From positions 1-45,231 of the forward strand of contig CAYNJF010000019.1 in NCBI GenBank assembly GCA_964397555.1: a stretch of 45,231 bases of DNA, given 5' to 3'. A program made the position numbers and the translations under genes. Shown one piece after another: positions 24,701 to 33,466 of the stretch; the stretch's first letter is position 1; every line of letters begins with the position of its first letter. The notes below the pieces were generated by a model. That model was not told where the DNA came from, made no database searches, and saw only the letters and a list, made by a program, of their open reading frames with translations. This DNA is from CAYNJF01 sp964397555. Its GTDB lineage: Bacteria; Pseudomonadota; Gammaproteobacteria; Berkiellales; Berkiellaceae.

Positions 24701-27700
24701 TTTAATAAAAACTTCCTGGATGAGACCGTTGACGACAGCGGCTCTCGCTTCGACCTTAATTGCATTGCCTCAAGTAATTCAAGCCGCGGATATCACGATT
24801 TCTACGGTGTTGAATGGAACAGCCGTAACCAACGGAGACTCACTCATCATTACGCCTTCGGGAGGTTATGACTTCACTGGTGGTGCCGTCCTGATTGACA
24901 TTAATACTGGGACGGATTCACTTACTCTTCAGCCAGCAAATAATACAACGGCAGCACCTACCCCACCTTTTCCAGCATCTGTCAGTAGCATTATAGAAAG
25001 TGGAATTGCTGGTGACAGCCAGAGTACGGCTGTCGTTCGCTTTACAGGAACTGCTGACGGTGGAACCCTATCCGTTGGTGCAGGCAGTGGGATTACCGCC
25101 CAAAACACGAGCAATTTAAACCCAGGGCCTGATGCGGTTCAAGTCGATGCATCCAACGTTACGATTTTAAATGACGGTCTTATTTGGTCTGAGGGTTCAC
25201 GGACCATCTTTTTGCCGGATGGAGCGAATCATGTTGTTCAGAACACCGGGACAATTATCAGTACCGATGCATTCGGAGATGCTTTCGAGATCACGAATGC
25301 CTCTGGGGTGATAACCAACAGCGGAACCATCACCACAGATCAAGGTTCAGCGTTTGATTTTAATACCGGCAATTCTGTTTTTACCATTACGAATGAAACG
25401 GGTGGGGTTATTTCAACCGCTGATGGGACTGGTAATGCTGCCTTTCGAACAGGAGGAGTAAGCGCTAGTAACATTACCGTGAATAATAGTGGCACTATCG
25501 AATCCCAGCGATGGTTCGCTATTTTAGGTGGCATTGGAGCTAATGATAATTCAAACACCTTTACCGTCAATAACAATCTTGGCGGAACGATTTTGGTAAA
25601 GGGTGCTGATGATGGTATTTTGATCGGATCTTTTACAGCATTTGGCCAAGTAAATGTCAATAATGCGGGAAGCTTTACGTCTGATCGAGATAACTTACAT
25701 GTAGACGCTAATAATGATGGCACCGTTGCTAATGTTGACAACTCAGGGACAATGATTTCAACCAGTGCGGATAATATTGATTTTGGCTCAGTAATGACTG
25801 GTTCAGTAACGAACTCAGGGACGATGCAAGCCACGGGCCGAAATATTTTTCTTAGAGCAGGTGGTGTTTTTACTGGGAACATTCTCAACAGTGGGAGCAT
25901 GACTGCAAGTGCAAATAATGTAGAGTTGCAGGGTTCTCTGGTGGGTAACTTTACCAACAATGGAACCATTTCTGGAGACTCAATTACCTTTCTTGTCGGG
26001 GCGGATCCGATGACAGGTAATTTTACCAACACGGGCACCATGAGTTCTACGGGTAATTCAGTGTTCTCCCTCGATAATAATATTCAAGGGGACGTGCTCA
26101 ACTCAGGTACTATGACAACAGCGAATGGTATTACCGTAAACCTTGATGGTGGTATCATCACAGGAACATTTACTAACTCGGGTACCATTTCTCAAACTGG
26201 GGCAAACATAGCCTTTACAACAGGTACGGGTAACGTGGATGGCGGGATCATCAACAGCGGGAACATTATCACCGATAATCCGATTGCCGTAACCCTTCAG
26301 TCATCTCCAAGCACAAACTTTACCCAACTTGGTGGCACCATCACCGGCGACGTGATTCTATCAAACAACCAGGCAAATACCTTTACGATGTCAGGAGGCA
26401 CGATCACAGGTAATTTGAGTGGTGGCTTACAAAATGATACGTTTAATATCTCCGGAGGGAGTATACTGGGTTCATTCAATGGTGCTGGCGGCGAGAATAC
26501 CCTTAATGTGAATGGTGATTTTACCAGCGTCGGTCCTATGATTAATATTGACCGCTTTAATGTCAATAATAATTCCACTTTTACCGTCGATGGTGCTATT
26601 GGGACAGTGTCCGCAGTAGCCGGTGCTAACTTTACCATCAATGCAGGGTCATCGATGGTGGTTAATAATCTAATTTCAGATGATGGAAACAGTCTTAGTA
26701 TTTTGAATGGTGGCACGGTGGTCCTGTCTGACACTGGTCTTCTAAACATGTCGAGCTCATCATTTCAAAACAACGGTGTGTTAAGTGTTAGTGAAGGAGC
26801 CATAGCTACTATGGACTCTTTTACTAATTTAGGAACCCCCTCAAGATATATATTTGAGATATCTGAGCTTCCTGGTAATCGATTTGCTTCCATCAATGCG
26901 GCAAATGCCTCAGATGTGACCAATGATACCTTTCAAGTCGTGGTGACTGGAGAAGGATTTATTAGCGATGGGGATGTGTTCCCAGTGCTTGATAACGGGG
27001 CAAGCAACATCACAGGCAATAATACGATTACCGTTGGTCAACCTGTGTCTCAGACGTTATTCTTTACCAACAATATAACGGATCCAACCAAAATCCAGCT
27101 TAATGCCAATCGTAATGCGTTCCAAGAAGTGGTGGATTCGAAAATTGCTCAATCGGTGGCTTCCGCGCTTGATTTGATTGTGAATGATCCAAACTTAAAT
27201 CCAGACATCAAAACGGCAATTTCCCAAATTGACGTCCTTCAGAGTAAAAATGAAGTCACTCAAGCCCTGGAGAGTCTTGCTCCACCGGTTGATGGGGCAT
27301 TAATTGATGTCTCCCAAAGCATGCACAATAGAGCCGTTGACACCGTCGTCTCTCGTGTTAATGAATCGAGAACAGTTTATGACTTAATTGGCACCTTTGC
27401 CTCGGGTGGTGATAACTACTACGGTCTAGGTGCGTGGTTAAAAGTGTATGCCTCTCGAATTTCTCAACAAGAAGTGGCCGGCATTGAAGGCTACACGGCC
27501 AGCTTGTCCGCGGCCACCGTCGGGGCCGATAGACTCCTATCTCCCTATTGGCGTGTAGGTGGAGCCATCAGCTACTGGCTCGGGGATGTCGAAGGACGCT
27601 CTTTTGCCAACCATGAAATGGACATCGACAGCTTCCAGCTCACCTTGTATTCGAGTTTTGACCCTGGCAATGCTTGGTACATGGACAGCTTTGCCTCGAT

Positions 27701-28262
27701 TGGCTTAAATCGCTATAAGTCTTCGCGGGATATCGCCGCCGGCACGTTAGCCATCACCTCATCCACCACATTCAAAGCCTGGCAATATTCGGCTCGCATT
27801 CAAACCGGATACAACTTTAAAGTGGGTAATAAGTATCGCATTACCCCACTGGCTAGAGTTCGCATCGGGATGTTGGACGTCGACCCCTACACGGAAAGCG
27901 GGGCCGGCGGACTTTCTTTGGCGGTTGAAAATGATAATGCGCTTGAGATCGTCGGTAGCGCAGGCATACGTTTCTCTTCGGTTAATGAGTTTGTCGAGGC
28001 TAAGTACGTGCCTGAATTCAGAGCTATGGTTCACTTTGATTTCCTACGAGATGGCCCTGAAACCATTGCAAACTTTGTGCCCAATGGGAATGCTTTTTTT
28101 GTCACCGAAGGGGTCAAGCCAGACAACATTACCTACAATTTTGGGACCTCGTTGACCGCCTATTCGGCTGATGGATTAACGTTTTCCATCAATTACGACT
28201 TTGACTTCAAGAAACAGTACATGGAGCACTCTGGGTTTCTTAAAGTCCGTTATGAGTGGTAA
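24690..28262 (+). CDS. Autotransporter adhesin 2, tandem paralogue of the preceding gene
   Basis: 1190 residues with the same plan: signal peptide (ends near PQVIQA), a beta-helical passenger with NSGT/NNGT repeats and an (N/S)GG-T-I-TG stretch, then a barrel from about residue 910 (YGLGAWLKVY) ending VRYEW. Barrel segments match the previous gene closely (GADRLLSPYWRVGGA identical; ASRxSQQ, SFQxTLYSSxD and AWYxDSFxSxGxNxYKSxRxI conserved). The passengers have diverged more, the pattern of a duplicated adhesin under variable selection. The ATG overlaps the preceding stop by 11 bases. The stop is directly adjacent to the convergent thioesterase stop, with no terminator in between. Confidence 0.9.
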   Translation: MSGDLIKTSWMRPLTTAALASTLIALPQVIQAADITISTVLNGTAVTNGDSLIITPSGGYDFTGGAVLIDINTGTDSLTLQPANNTTAAPTPPFPASVSSIIESGIAGDSQSTAVVRFTGTADGGTLSVGAGSGITAQNTSNLNPGPDAVQVDASNVTILNDGLIWSEGSRTIFLPDGANHVVQNTGTIISTDAFGDAFEITNASGVITNSGTITTDQGSAFDFNTGNSVFTITNETGGVISTADGTGNAAFRTGGVSASNITVNNSGTIESQRWFAILGGIGANDNSNTFTVNNNLGGTILVKGADDGILIGSFTAFGQVNVNNAGSFTSDRDNLHVDANNDGTVANVDNSGTMISTSADNIDFGSVMTGSVTNSGTMQATGRNIFLRAGGVFTGNILNSGSMTASANNVELQGSLVGNFTNNGTISGDSITFLVGADPMTGNFTNTGTMSSTGNSVFSLDNNIQGDVLNSGTMTTANGITVNLDGGIITGTFTNSGTISQTGANIAFTTGTGNVDGGIINSGNIITDNPIAVTLQSSPSTNFTQLGGTITGDVILSNNQANTFTMSGGTITGNLSGGLQNDTFNISGGSILGSFNGAGGENTLNVNGDFTSVGPMINIDRFNVNNNSTFTVDGAIGTVSAVAGANFTINAGSSMVVNNLISDDGNSLSILNGGTVVLSDTGLLNMSSSSFQNNGVLSVSEGAIATMDSFTNLGTPSRYIFEISELPGNRFASINAANASDVTNDTFQVVVTGEGFISDGDVFPVLDNGASNITGNNTITVGQPVSQTLFFTNNITDPTKIQLNANRNAFQEVVDSKIAQSVASALDLIVNDPNLNPDIKTAISQIDVLQSKNEVTQALESLAPPVDGALIDVSQSMHNRAVDTVVSRVNESRTVYDLIGTFASGGDNYYGLGAWLKVYASRISQQEVAGIEGYTASLSAATVGADRLLSPYWRVGGAISYWLGDVEGRSFANHEMDIDSFQLTLYSSFDPGNAWYMDSFASIGLNRYKSSRDIAAGTLAITSSTTFKAWQYSARIQTGYNFKVGNKYRITPLARVRIGMLDVDPYTESGAGGLSLAVENDNALEIVGSAGIRFSSVNEFVEAKYVPEFRAMVHFDFLRDGPETIANFVPNGNAFFVTEGVKPDNITYNFGTSLTAYSADGLTFSINYDFDFKKQYMEHSGFLKVRYEW

Positions 28263-28757
28263 TTATTTTTTGATAAGGTCCCAATCTGGGGCCTTTGGCT
28301 TTTCAATGGCTTTGTCCAGCGCATTAATCACATCATTGGGGTGAACTTTGTCTTTGCCTTTTAAAAATAAGGCTTGGACCATCCCTTTGGCCACGACCGT
28401 GTCTTTGACCCGAAAACACTGCTCGAGATAAATCCATTTCTCATCCCAATACACCACTCGAGAATCAATGTGAAACTTTTGGAAGGGATCTAAGGATTTG
28501 TAATAGTGCATGTGGATCTTACCGACCACAGGCATCCAACCTCGCTTTAAGGCTGGTTTTAGTAATCCAACTTTAGCCATTAAATCAATACGGCCCAAAT
28601 CCATTAGAGTCAAATATCGACCATTGTTCATATGGAAGTTAATGTCGCAATCAAAAGGCCACACCCGAAAAGCTCTTGATGTGACCTCTAGTGGCGCTTG
28701 ACGCTTATGAAACATAAGCTTGAGCAACAAACTGATGAGTCGAAAGTAAAGATTCAT
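28263..28757 (-). CDS. Acyl-CoA thioesterase, 4-hydroxybenzoyl-CoA thioesterase fold
   Basis: A hot-dog fold thioesterase of 164 residues. The segment FDCDINFHMNNGRYLTLMDLGR matches the catalytic helix region of the YbgC/FadM/THEM6-type family (Asp/His/Asn positions with a conserved NNGRY). It hydrolyses acyl-CoA or acyl-ACP. A short hydrophobic N-terminus (MNLYFRLISLLLKLMF) may associate with the membrane. The ATG overlaps the stop of the synthase gene as ATGA (28754-28757), so the two are coupled. Third gene of a hydratase - KAS III-like synthase - thioesterase operon on the minus strand. Confidence 0.85.
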   Translation of the reverse strand: MNLYFRLISLLLKLMFHKRQAPLEVTSRAFRVWPFDCDINFHMNNGRYLTLMDLGRIDLMAKVGLLKPALKRGWMPVVGKIHMHYYKSLDPFQKFHIDSRVVYWDEKWIYLEQCFRVKDTVVAKGMVQALFLKGKDKVHPNDVINALDKAIEKPKAPDWDLIKK

Positions 28758-29872
28758 CCGCGTTTTTGAATCAACAAAGAACCGACGGAATACCCAGCTC
28801 CAAAAGAGCATAAGATCCCTAAGTCGCCATTCTTTAGATCTTTATGATGATGATCAAACGCAATCAAAGAACCGGCAGAGCCCGTGTTTGCATACTCGTT
28901 CAAAATCATGGGCGTGATGTCCTCACTGGGCTCGCGATTGAGAAGCTTTTTCGCCAACAATAAGTTCATATGAGAGTTGGCTTGATGGAACCAGTAACGA
29001 CGAATATCTTGAGCATTTACTTGAGCTTTCTCGCAATGAGAGACAATGTGCTCAAAGGCTTTGGGCACAACCTCTTTAAAGACTTTACGACCGTTTTGGA
29101 AAAAAGCACCGGTGTCAGGGCCACGTTCTTCCATTTCACAATGATTCATAAAGCCAAACGTATTATAGATATTGTTTGAATAGTCGGTCATCAAGTGCGT
29201 CGATAAGATTTCAAAGCCATTTTTACCATACTCAGACGATTCAATGATCACCGCTGAGGCCGCATCCCCAAAGATAAAATGCGAGTCTCGATCGGTAAAA
29301 TCGATATGAGCACTTGAGACCTCTGGGCACACCACAGCCACACGAGTGGCAAGACCCTGGCGAATCAGTGAATCCGCCATGGCACACGCAAAGGTACCAG
29401 AAGAGCAGGCTACGTTCATGTCAAAGGCAAATCCTTTGGCTCCTAATGCACCTTGAACTTCACACGCCATGGCTGGATAAGCTCTTTGCATGCTGGAGCA
29501 GGCAAATAAGATACAATCGATGTCTGAAGACTGAATGTTCGCATCTGTACAGGCTCGCTCGATGGTCTTTACTGCCATTTCAGCTTGCATGCTTAGCGCG
29601 CCTGGCTCACGAGACTCAAAACGTGGGCGCATTCGATTGATGTCCAATATGCCTTCTTTGTCAAAGACGTATCGGCGCTCAATCCCTGAGGCCTTGACGA
29701 TAAACTCATCTGAGGAGTATTGCTTTGGTTCGATTTTCATCAAATCAATGTCGACTCGGTGTTTTTCATTAAACGAGTCCACGTATCGATTAAACGATGA
29801 AACAAGTTCTTCATTGGTGATGACATGTTCAGGGTGAAACACCCCAGAGCCTGTAATAACAGAAGTGGGCAT
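28754..29872 (-). CDS. Beta-ketoacyl-ACP synthase III-like enzyme (PA3286 type)
   Basis: A thiolase-fold condensing enzyme of 372 residues with the KAS III triad C156 (NVACSSG), H296 (WFHQANSHMN) and N329 (YANTGSAGS), plus the terminal ICSFGAGYSVGSLL. Length and the segments SSDEFIVKASGIERRYV, SSMQRAYPA and DRDSHFIFGD resemble the Pseudomonas beta-ketodecanoyl-ACP synthase PA3286 as I recall it, more than housekeeping FabH (about 320 residues). PA3286 uses octanoyl-CoA from beta-oxidation to prime fatty acid synthesis. The neighbouring enoyl-CoA hydratase and thioesterase fit acyl-CoA salvage. AAGGA ribosome site. Substrate length is inferred. Confidence 0.87.
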   Translation of the reverse strand: MPTSVITGSGVFHPEHVITNEELVSSFNRYVDSFNEKHRVDIDLMKIEPKQYSSDEFIVKASGIERRYVFDKEGILDINRMRPRFESREPGALSMQAEMAVKTIERACTDANIQSSDIDCILFACSSMQRAYPAMACEVQGALGAKGFAFDMNVACSSGTFACAMADSLIRQGLATRVAVVCPEVSSAHIDFTDRDSHFIFGDAASAVIIESSEYGKNGFEILSTHLMTDYSNNIYNTFGFMNHCEMEERGPDTGAFFQNGRKVFKEVVPKAFEHIVSHCEKAQVNAQDIRRYWFHQANSHMNLLLAKKLLNREPSEDITPMILNEYANTGSAGSLIAFDHHHKDLKNGDLGILCSFGAGYSVGSLLIQKRG

Positions 29873-29881
29873 GAAGATTCC

Positions 29882-30610
29882 TTATACTAAATGAGAGATG
29901 ACTTGCTGAGCGTGGTCTTGGCCAAGCAAGGCTAAAAAGGCGTCTTTCTCTTGGTCGATGACGCCCGCTAAGATGCTTCGCTCATGGGAGCGACAAAAAG
30001 ATTTTGTGGCCAACAAACTCGCAATGGATTTTTGAGCCATCGATTGAGCCACGTTTAATGCGTAGGCGACCACCTCTTCTTTGACATCATTGATAAGCCC
30101 TACAGATTTTGCTTTTTGGGCATCGTAGCGCAGGCCCGCCAACAACAATTCAGAGGCCGCTTTATCCCCGAGCTGTCGAGGAAACAAATAACTTGCCCCG
30201 GCTTCAGGGCATACGCCTAAATCAACAAAGGGGGTTTGGAAGAGGGCGTCTTCACTGGCATAGGCCAAGTCACAATGAGCCATCAACGTGGTGCCAAGCC
30301 CAATTGCAGGGCCTTCAACGGCTGCGATCAAAGGCTTTCTAATTTCAGGTAAAAAACGGATAAAATCAAAGACCGACTGCAGCGTTTGAGCGCTGGCCCC
30401 CACAAAATCTTGCAAATCATTGCCGGCCGTAAAGCACTTAGGGGTGCCATGGATCAGTCCCACCTTCAACGATGAGTCATCATCCAAGCGCTGTAAGGCC
30501 TCAAGCAATAACCCATACATGGGTTGAGTCAAAGCATTTTTTTTCTCAGGACGATTAAACTGAATGACAAGGACGCCCTTGTCTTCACGAGTGAGGATTG
30601 GTTGTTCCAT
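29882..30610 (-). CDS. Enoyl-CoA hydratase/isomerase family protein
   Basis: A crotonase-fold enzyme of 242 residues. Oxyanion-hole strands are CFTAGNDLQDF near residue 62 and EGPAIGLGTTLMAHCDLAYAS near 95. The segment FVDLGVCPEAGASYLFPRQLG is typical of the isomerase/PaaG-like branch, with Glu at PEAGAS. It hydrates or isomerises unsaturated acyl-CoA in beta-oxidation. First gene of the operon, followed after 9 bases by the KAS III-like synthase. The whole cassette looks suited to channelling beta-oxidation intermediates. Hydratase versus isomerase cannot be settled from sequence alone. Confidence 0.87.
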   Translation of the reverse strand: MEQPILTREDKGVLVIQFNRPEKKNALTQPMYGLLLEALQRLDDDSSLKVGLIHGTPKCFTAGNDLQDFVGASAQTLQSVFDFIRFLPEIRKPLIAAVEGPAIGLGTTLMAHCDLAYASEDALFQTPFVDLGVCPEAGASYLFPRQLGDKAASELLLAGLRYDAQKAKSVGLINDVKEEVVAYALNVAQSMAQKSIASLLATKSFCRSHERSILAGVIDQEKDAFLALLGQDHAQQVISHLV

Positions 30611-30679
30611 AACGTGATCTCAAGCTAAAACGTGAGTCTAGCAATGCGATTGACGCAATATCAACTTGGAGACTTGATT

Positions 30680-31063
30680 TTAGTATTCAAACTCAGTTGC
30701 TGGCTGGGTCAGTTTAAGAGCTTCTAAGTCATTCAATACTTTCAAGTAGTTTTGTTCAATGACTTGGCTGGCATGCACCCAGTTGTGAAGACGCTTTTCA
30801 GATATCGTGATTTCAAAACTCAATAAAAGGTATGAGAACTCCAAAGCGCCAATTTCAACGCTTCGCAGTCGGAACTCTTGAATGCTGCTCAAAGAAGACG
30901 ATTCTTTTTCTTGAGCTAAATAACCGCTGAGCTTTTCCATCAATTGCTGTGAGTCTTTGATGTACAACTCAATCAGGGTTTTTTCTTCCTTTTGATAAAA
31001 TAAGGCTAGCTTAGAGAGGGCTTTCTTATCGATCTGCAATCTTACCCTTTCGCCTGTCATCAT
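30680..31063 (-). CDS. Uncharacterised 127-residue helical protein, degenerate Hpt-like
   Basis: An all-helical, charged protein. The order of helices (LIELYIKDSQQLMEKLSGYL ... EFRLRSVEIGALEFSYLLLSFE ... NYLKVLNDLEAL) recalls histidine phosphotransfer domains, in which the second segment reads H-x-L-K-G-x-A-x-x-x-G-A. Here the histidine is replaced by Phe and the lysine by Arg, so phosphotransfer is not expected. The resemblance is weak and could be fortuitous. The start at 31063 is favoured by an AGG-containing upstream stretch; a longer frame from 31120 has no ribosome site. No operon partner. Confidence 0.5.
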   Translation of the reverse strand: MMTGERVRLQIDKKALSKLALFYQKEEKTLIELYIKDSQQLMEKLSGYLAQEKESSSLSSIQEFRLRSVEIGALEFSYLLLSFEITISEKRLHNWVHASQVIEQNYLKVLNDLEALKLTQPATEFEY

Positions 31064-31191
31064 GAACCTATTCCTACTGGCTGATATCTTAAAGCGTGCA
31101 TCATTATAGTGCATGTACACAAAAAGATGAAAATTTTTTTAGATTTTTAGCTCGAGTCCTCATCATCGGCGACAAACGGCTTGTCTTGCAA

Positions 31192-31219
31192 ATGACTTAC
31201 CTTTGCCCTGTGATATACT
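31192..31219 (+). promoter_or_regulatory. Possible promoter of the 106-residue gene
   Basis: TATACT at 31214-31219 is preceded by TG at 31211-31212, an extended -10. ATGACT at 31192-31197 matches four of six -35 positions with a 16-base spacer. The start codon is at 31250. Confidence 0.45.
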
Positions 31220-31249
31220 TTATATGTCAAATAACTAACAAGGTTGGTC

Positions 31250-31570
31250 ATGGGGAATAACGAGGATAAACAAGCATTGCTGAATCGCCTAGAAGCGTTT
31301 GCAGCAGCCAATGGTGCGACCCCTGTTAAGGGTAAGTCCATGAGATCCAATTTAACCGCTGAGATAAATCTTCGTTATGCCATTTTACTTTCACCTATCG
31401 ATGAGGTCGAAGCCGCGCTTGAGACCATGATACGGTTAGGGCAAGATCCTCGCGAGTGTGTTGGTAATCAATTAAGCGCCTATGAGCTTGCCATGGTCCA
31501 TAAACGCGAAGAGGTGGTTCAATTGATTGATGCCTACTCACCTAAGACTCATCCCTCCAAAAAGCGCTAA
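31250..31570 (+). CDS. Uncharacterised 106-residue protein, possible single ankyrin-like repeat
   Basis: A cytoplasmic, mainly helical protein. The C-terminal part DPRECVGNQLSAYELAMVHKREEVVQLIDAY fits the spacing of one ankyrin repeat (loop, then S-A-x-x-L-A-x-x-x-x-x-x-x-V-V-x-L-I), preceded by a possible half repeat (DEVEAALETMIRLG). One repeat alone is not diagnostic. The ATG at 31250 has AAGG 6 bases before it and an extended -10 promoter 30 bases upstream. Stop codon shared by four bases with the convergent membrane-protein gene (31567-31570). No function can be assigned. Confidence 0.6.
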   Translation: MGNNEDKQALLNRLEAFAAANGATPVKGKSMRSNLTAEINLRYAILLSPIDEVEAALETMIRLGQDPRECVGNQLSAYELAMVHKREEVVQLIDAYSPKTHPSKKR

Positions 31571-32475
31571 AGCCAATCACTGTCCTTTTTCTTCTCATCA
31601 GCCGAGCTGGATTCATCCGCTTTAGGCGCTTGTGACTCAACCGGCAAGGGAGCAGGCTTTGGTTTATCCACCTTATCAGACGACTCATTAGATGGTTGTG
31701 AGGGAGTAGGCTCGCTCGTTGCGGGGGACGCATGTTCAGATTTTGGTTGTTGTCCTTTGAGTTGATTCAAATCCACTAAGATAAAGCTGGCCAAATAGGG
31801 CAGTAAGATGGCCATCAATAAAGTGGCGATGACGGTCAACAGATGAGATTGAGTCGCTTTGAGCTCAACAAACATGGACGCTAAGATTGGGCTTAAAAGA
31901 AGCGCCAAAAGAAGTGTGAAAGAAAGTGTGGAGCGGAACATCGTGGTAAAAAAAACTCCTTTGAGCAGTTGCTTGTTCTTCTCGGCTGAGTCGATGGCAT
32001 CTTGCGTGCTGGTTAAAACAAGCACCAAACTGAGAAGACGAGTATTCAGGGTCAAATACACCCCAACAATGCCCAACACCAGGATGAAAGGCTGATGAGA
32101 AACAAGCACCAAGCTTGCGCCAAAAGCTATCGCCGCTACGATGGAAGGCATCAAGACGACACCAATTAAGGCGCCCACCAACCCTAAGAATCGGTCCGCC
32201 ACTCGAAGCAATGATTTGGTGATAGGGACAGGTTTGTTGGCAAAGGCTTGGTTGGTGGCGACAAAGAAGCTTCCCAACAAGGGGATCCACAAAATCCAAC
32301 CCACCATTAAGCCAAACAACACCTTCTCCCCAAGTTGCGCTGCAATACCTCCTGCAAACACCAAGCCTGCATACACCAAGGCTATCAGTGCCGCATGGGC
32401 CCATAGAGTGCCGTAATGTTTCGTGGCCAATTTGCATGAACGTGAAAAGTAGGTGGAATAGGAGATAGTCACCAC
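31567..32475 (-). CDS. Uncharacterised polytopic membrane protein with charged, Pro/Ser-rich tail
   Basis: About six hydrophobic helices across residues 20-235 (WAHAALIALVYAGLVFAGGI, LFGLMVGWILWIPLLGSFFVA, GLVGALIGVVLMPSIVAAIAFGASLVLV and so on). A roughly 65-residue low-complexity cytoplasmic tail follows, rich in Ser, Pro, Glu and Lys and ending DEKKKDSDWL. No transporter signature was recognised. The start is GTG (two in tandem) with GAGGGA upstream. Convergent with its downstream neighbour through a four-base overlap of stop codons and divergent from purU with about 110 bases between. Confidence 0.68.
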   Translation of the reverse strand: MVTISYSTYFSRSCKLATKHYGTLWAHAALIALVYAGLVFAGGIAAQLGEKVLFGLMVGWILWIPLLGSFFVATNQAFANKPVPITKSLLRVADRFLGLVGALIGVVLMPSIVAAIAFGASLVLVSHQPFILVLGIVGVYLTLNTRLLSLVLVLTSTQDAIDSAEKNKQLLKGVFFTTMFRSTLSFTLLLALLLSPILASMFVELKATQSHLLTVIATLLMAILLPYLASFILVDLNQLKGQQPKSEHASPATSEPTPSQPSNESSDKVDKPKPAPLPVESQAPKADESSSADEKKKDSDWL

Positions 32476-32587
32476 AAGTGTCCCTCTTAAGATGCTCTAT
32501 CTTTCATAGTAACAAAAAAAGTGTTCTGTCGTGCCTGACTTGATACACTTAGCCCAATGACTCTCTTTTATAGTTTGAGGATTAACT

Positions 32588-33466
32588 ATGACCTACGTGA
32601 CCGACTCAACGCGCGCAAGACTGGTGGTGCAGTGCCCAGATAAACCTGGGATTGTAGCCGCCATTACTCAGTTTTTGTCTGAGCATCAAGCCAACATCAC
32701 CTGTTTAGATCAGCACTCAACTGGGGATGAGGTGGGTCAATTCTTTTTGCGTTTGGAGTTTCAAACTCCAAAGGTGGATGTTTCTGTCGATACCCTAGCC
32801 AATTTGTTTGAAAAGGAAGTGGCTTCACGATTCCACATGGATTATCGGTTTCGTTTAGAGTCAGACTTTAAGAAAGTCGCGGTCTTGGTCTCAAAGCACG
32901 ATCATGCGTTTTTAGATCTTTTGTGGCGCTACAATCGTCGTGAGTTGCCCGTTGAGATTGCCATGATTGTCTCCAATCATCCGGACATGAAAGTGCATGC
33001 GGATGCCTTTGGGATTGAGTACCATCAGGTCTCGAACGATGCCTCAAAACGAGAAGAGGCAGAAACCAGCATGCTCTCTATCTTGAATGGTAAAGTGGAT
33101 GGGGTTATTTTAGCTCGTTACATGCAAATCCTCTCCAAGCGTTTTGTGGAACACTTTCCCAATCAAATCATTAATATTCATCACTCGTTTTTGCCCGCGT
33201 TTGTCGGAGCTAAGCCGTACCAGCAAGCTCATGAGAAGGGGGTAAAATTGATTGGTGCCACCGCGCATTATGTGACCGAGGAATTAGACATGGGGCCCAT
33301 CATTGAACAAGATGTCGCCCGAGTGTCTCATCGGCTTAATGCCCCACAACTGCAAGAGCTTGGAAAAGACATTGAAAGAAGGGTCTTGGCCAAAGCGGTG
33401 AAGTTGCATCTTGAAGATCGCGTCTTCGTCCACCAAGGCAAGACCGTTGTGTTTGATGCCTCCTAG
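32588..33466 (+). CDS. purU: Formyltetrahydrofolate deformylase (PurU)
   Basis: Hydrolyses 10-formyl-THF to THF and formate, supplying formate and balancing one-carbon pools. 292 residues: an N-terminal ACT domain (VVQCPDKPGIVAAITQFL near 13-30) and a formyltransferase-fold domain with N196 and H198 in NIHHSFLPAF and D234 in TEELDMGPII, the equivalent of the N-H-D triad of GAR transformylase. Length is normal for PurU. The ATG follows GAGGA 6 bases upstream. Its stop shares four bases (CTAG, 33463-33466) with the convergent MscS-type gene. Confidence 0.95.
   Translation: MTYVTDSTRARLVVQCPDKPGIVAAITQFLSEHQANITCLDQHSTGDEVGQFFLRLEFQTPKVDVSVDTLANLFEKEVASRFHMDYRFRLESDFKKVAVLVSKHDHAFLDLLWRYNRRELPVEIAMIVSNHPDMKVHADAFGIEYHQVSNDASKREEAETSMLSILNGKVDGVILARYMQILSKRFVEHFPNQIINIHHSFLPAFVGAKPYQQAHEKGVKLIGATAHYVTEELDMGPIIEQDVARVSHRLNAPQLQELGKDIERRVLAKAVKLHLEDRVFVHQGKTVVFDAS

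Noticed and set aside
21272..26400. CRISPR-like repetition in the autotransporter passengers
   Set aside because: Repeats are short, imperfect, in coding frame and spaced irregularly by protein repeats; no cas genes are present.
21622..26749. Long minus-strand open frames inside both autotransporter genes
   Set aside because: They run antisense to repetitive NSGT passenger coding, are rich in Val/Pro/Leu from complemented Asn/Gly/Thr codons, and lack ribosome sites; they are shadows of real genes.
31865..32437. 190-codon minus-strand frame overlapping the polytopic membrane protein
   Set aside because: The other frame has regular hydrophobic helices, a proper ribosome site and a logical end; this one is an out-of-frame translation of it.
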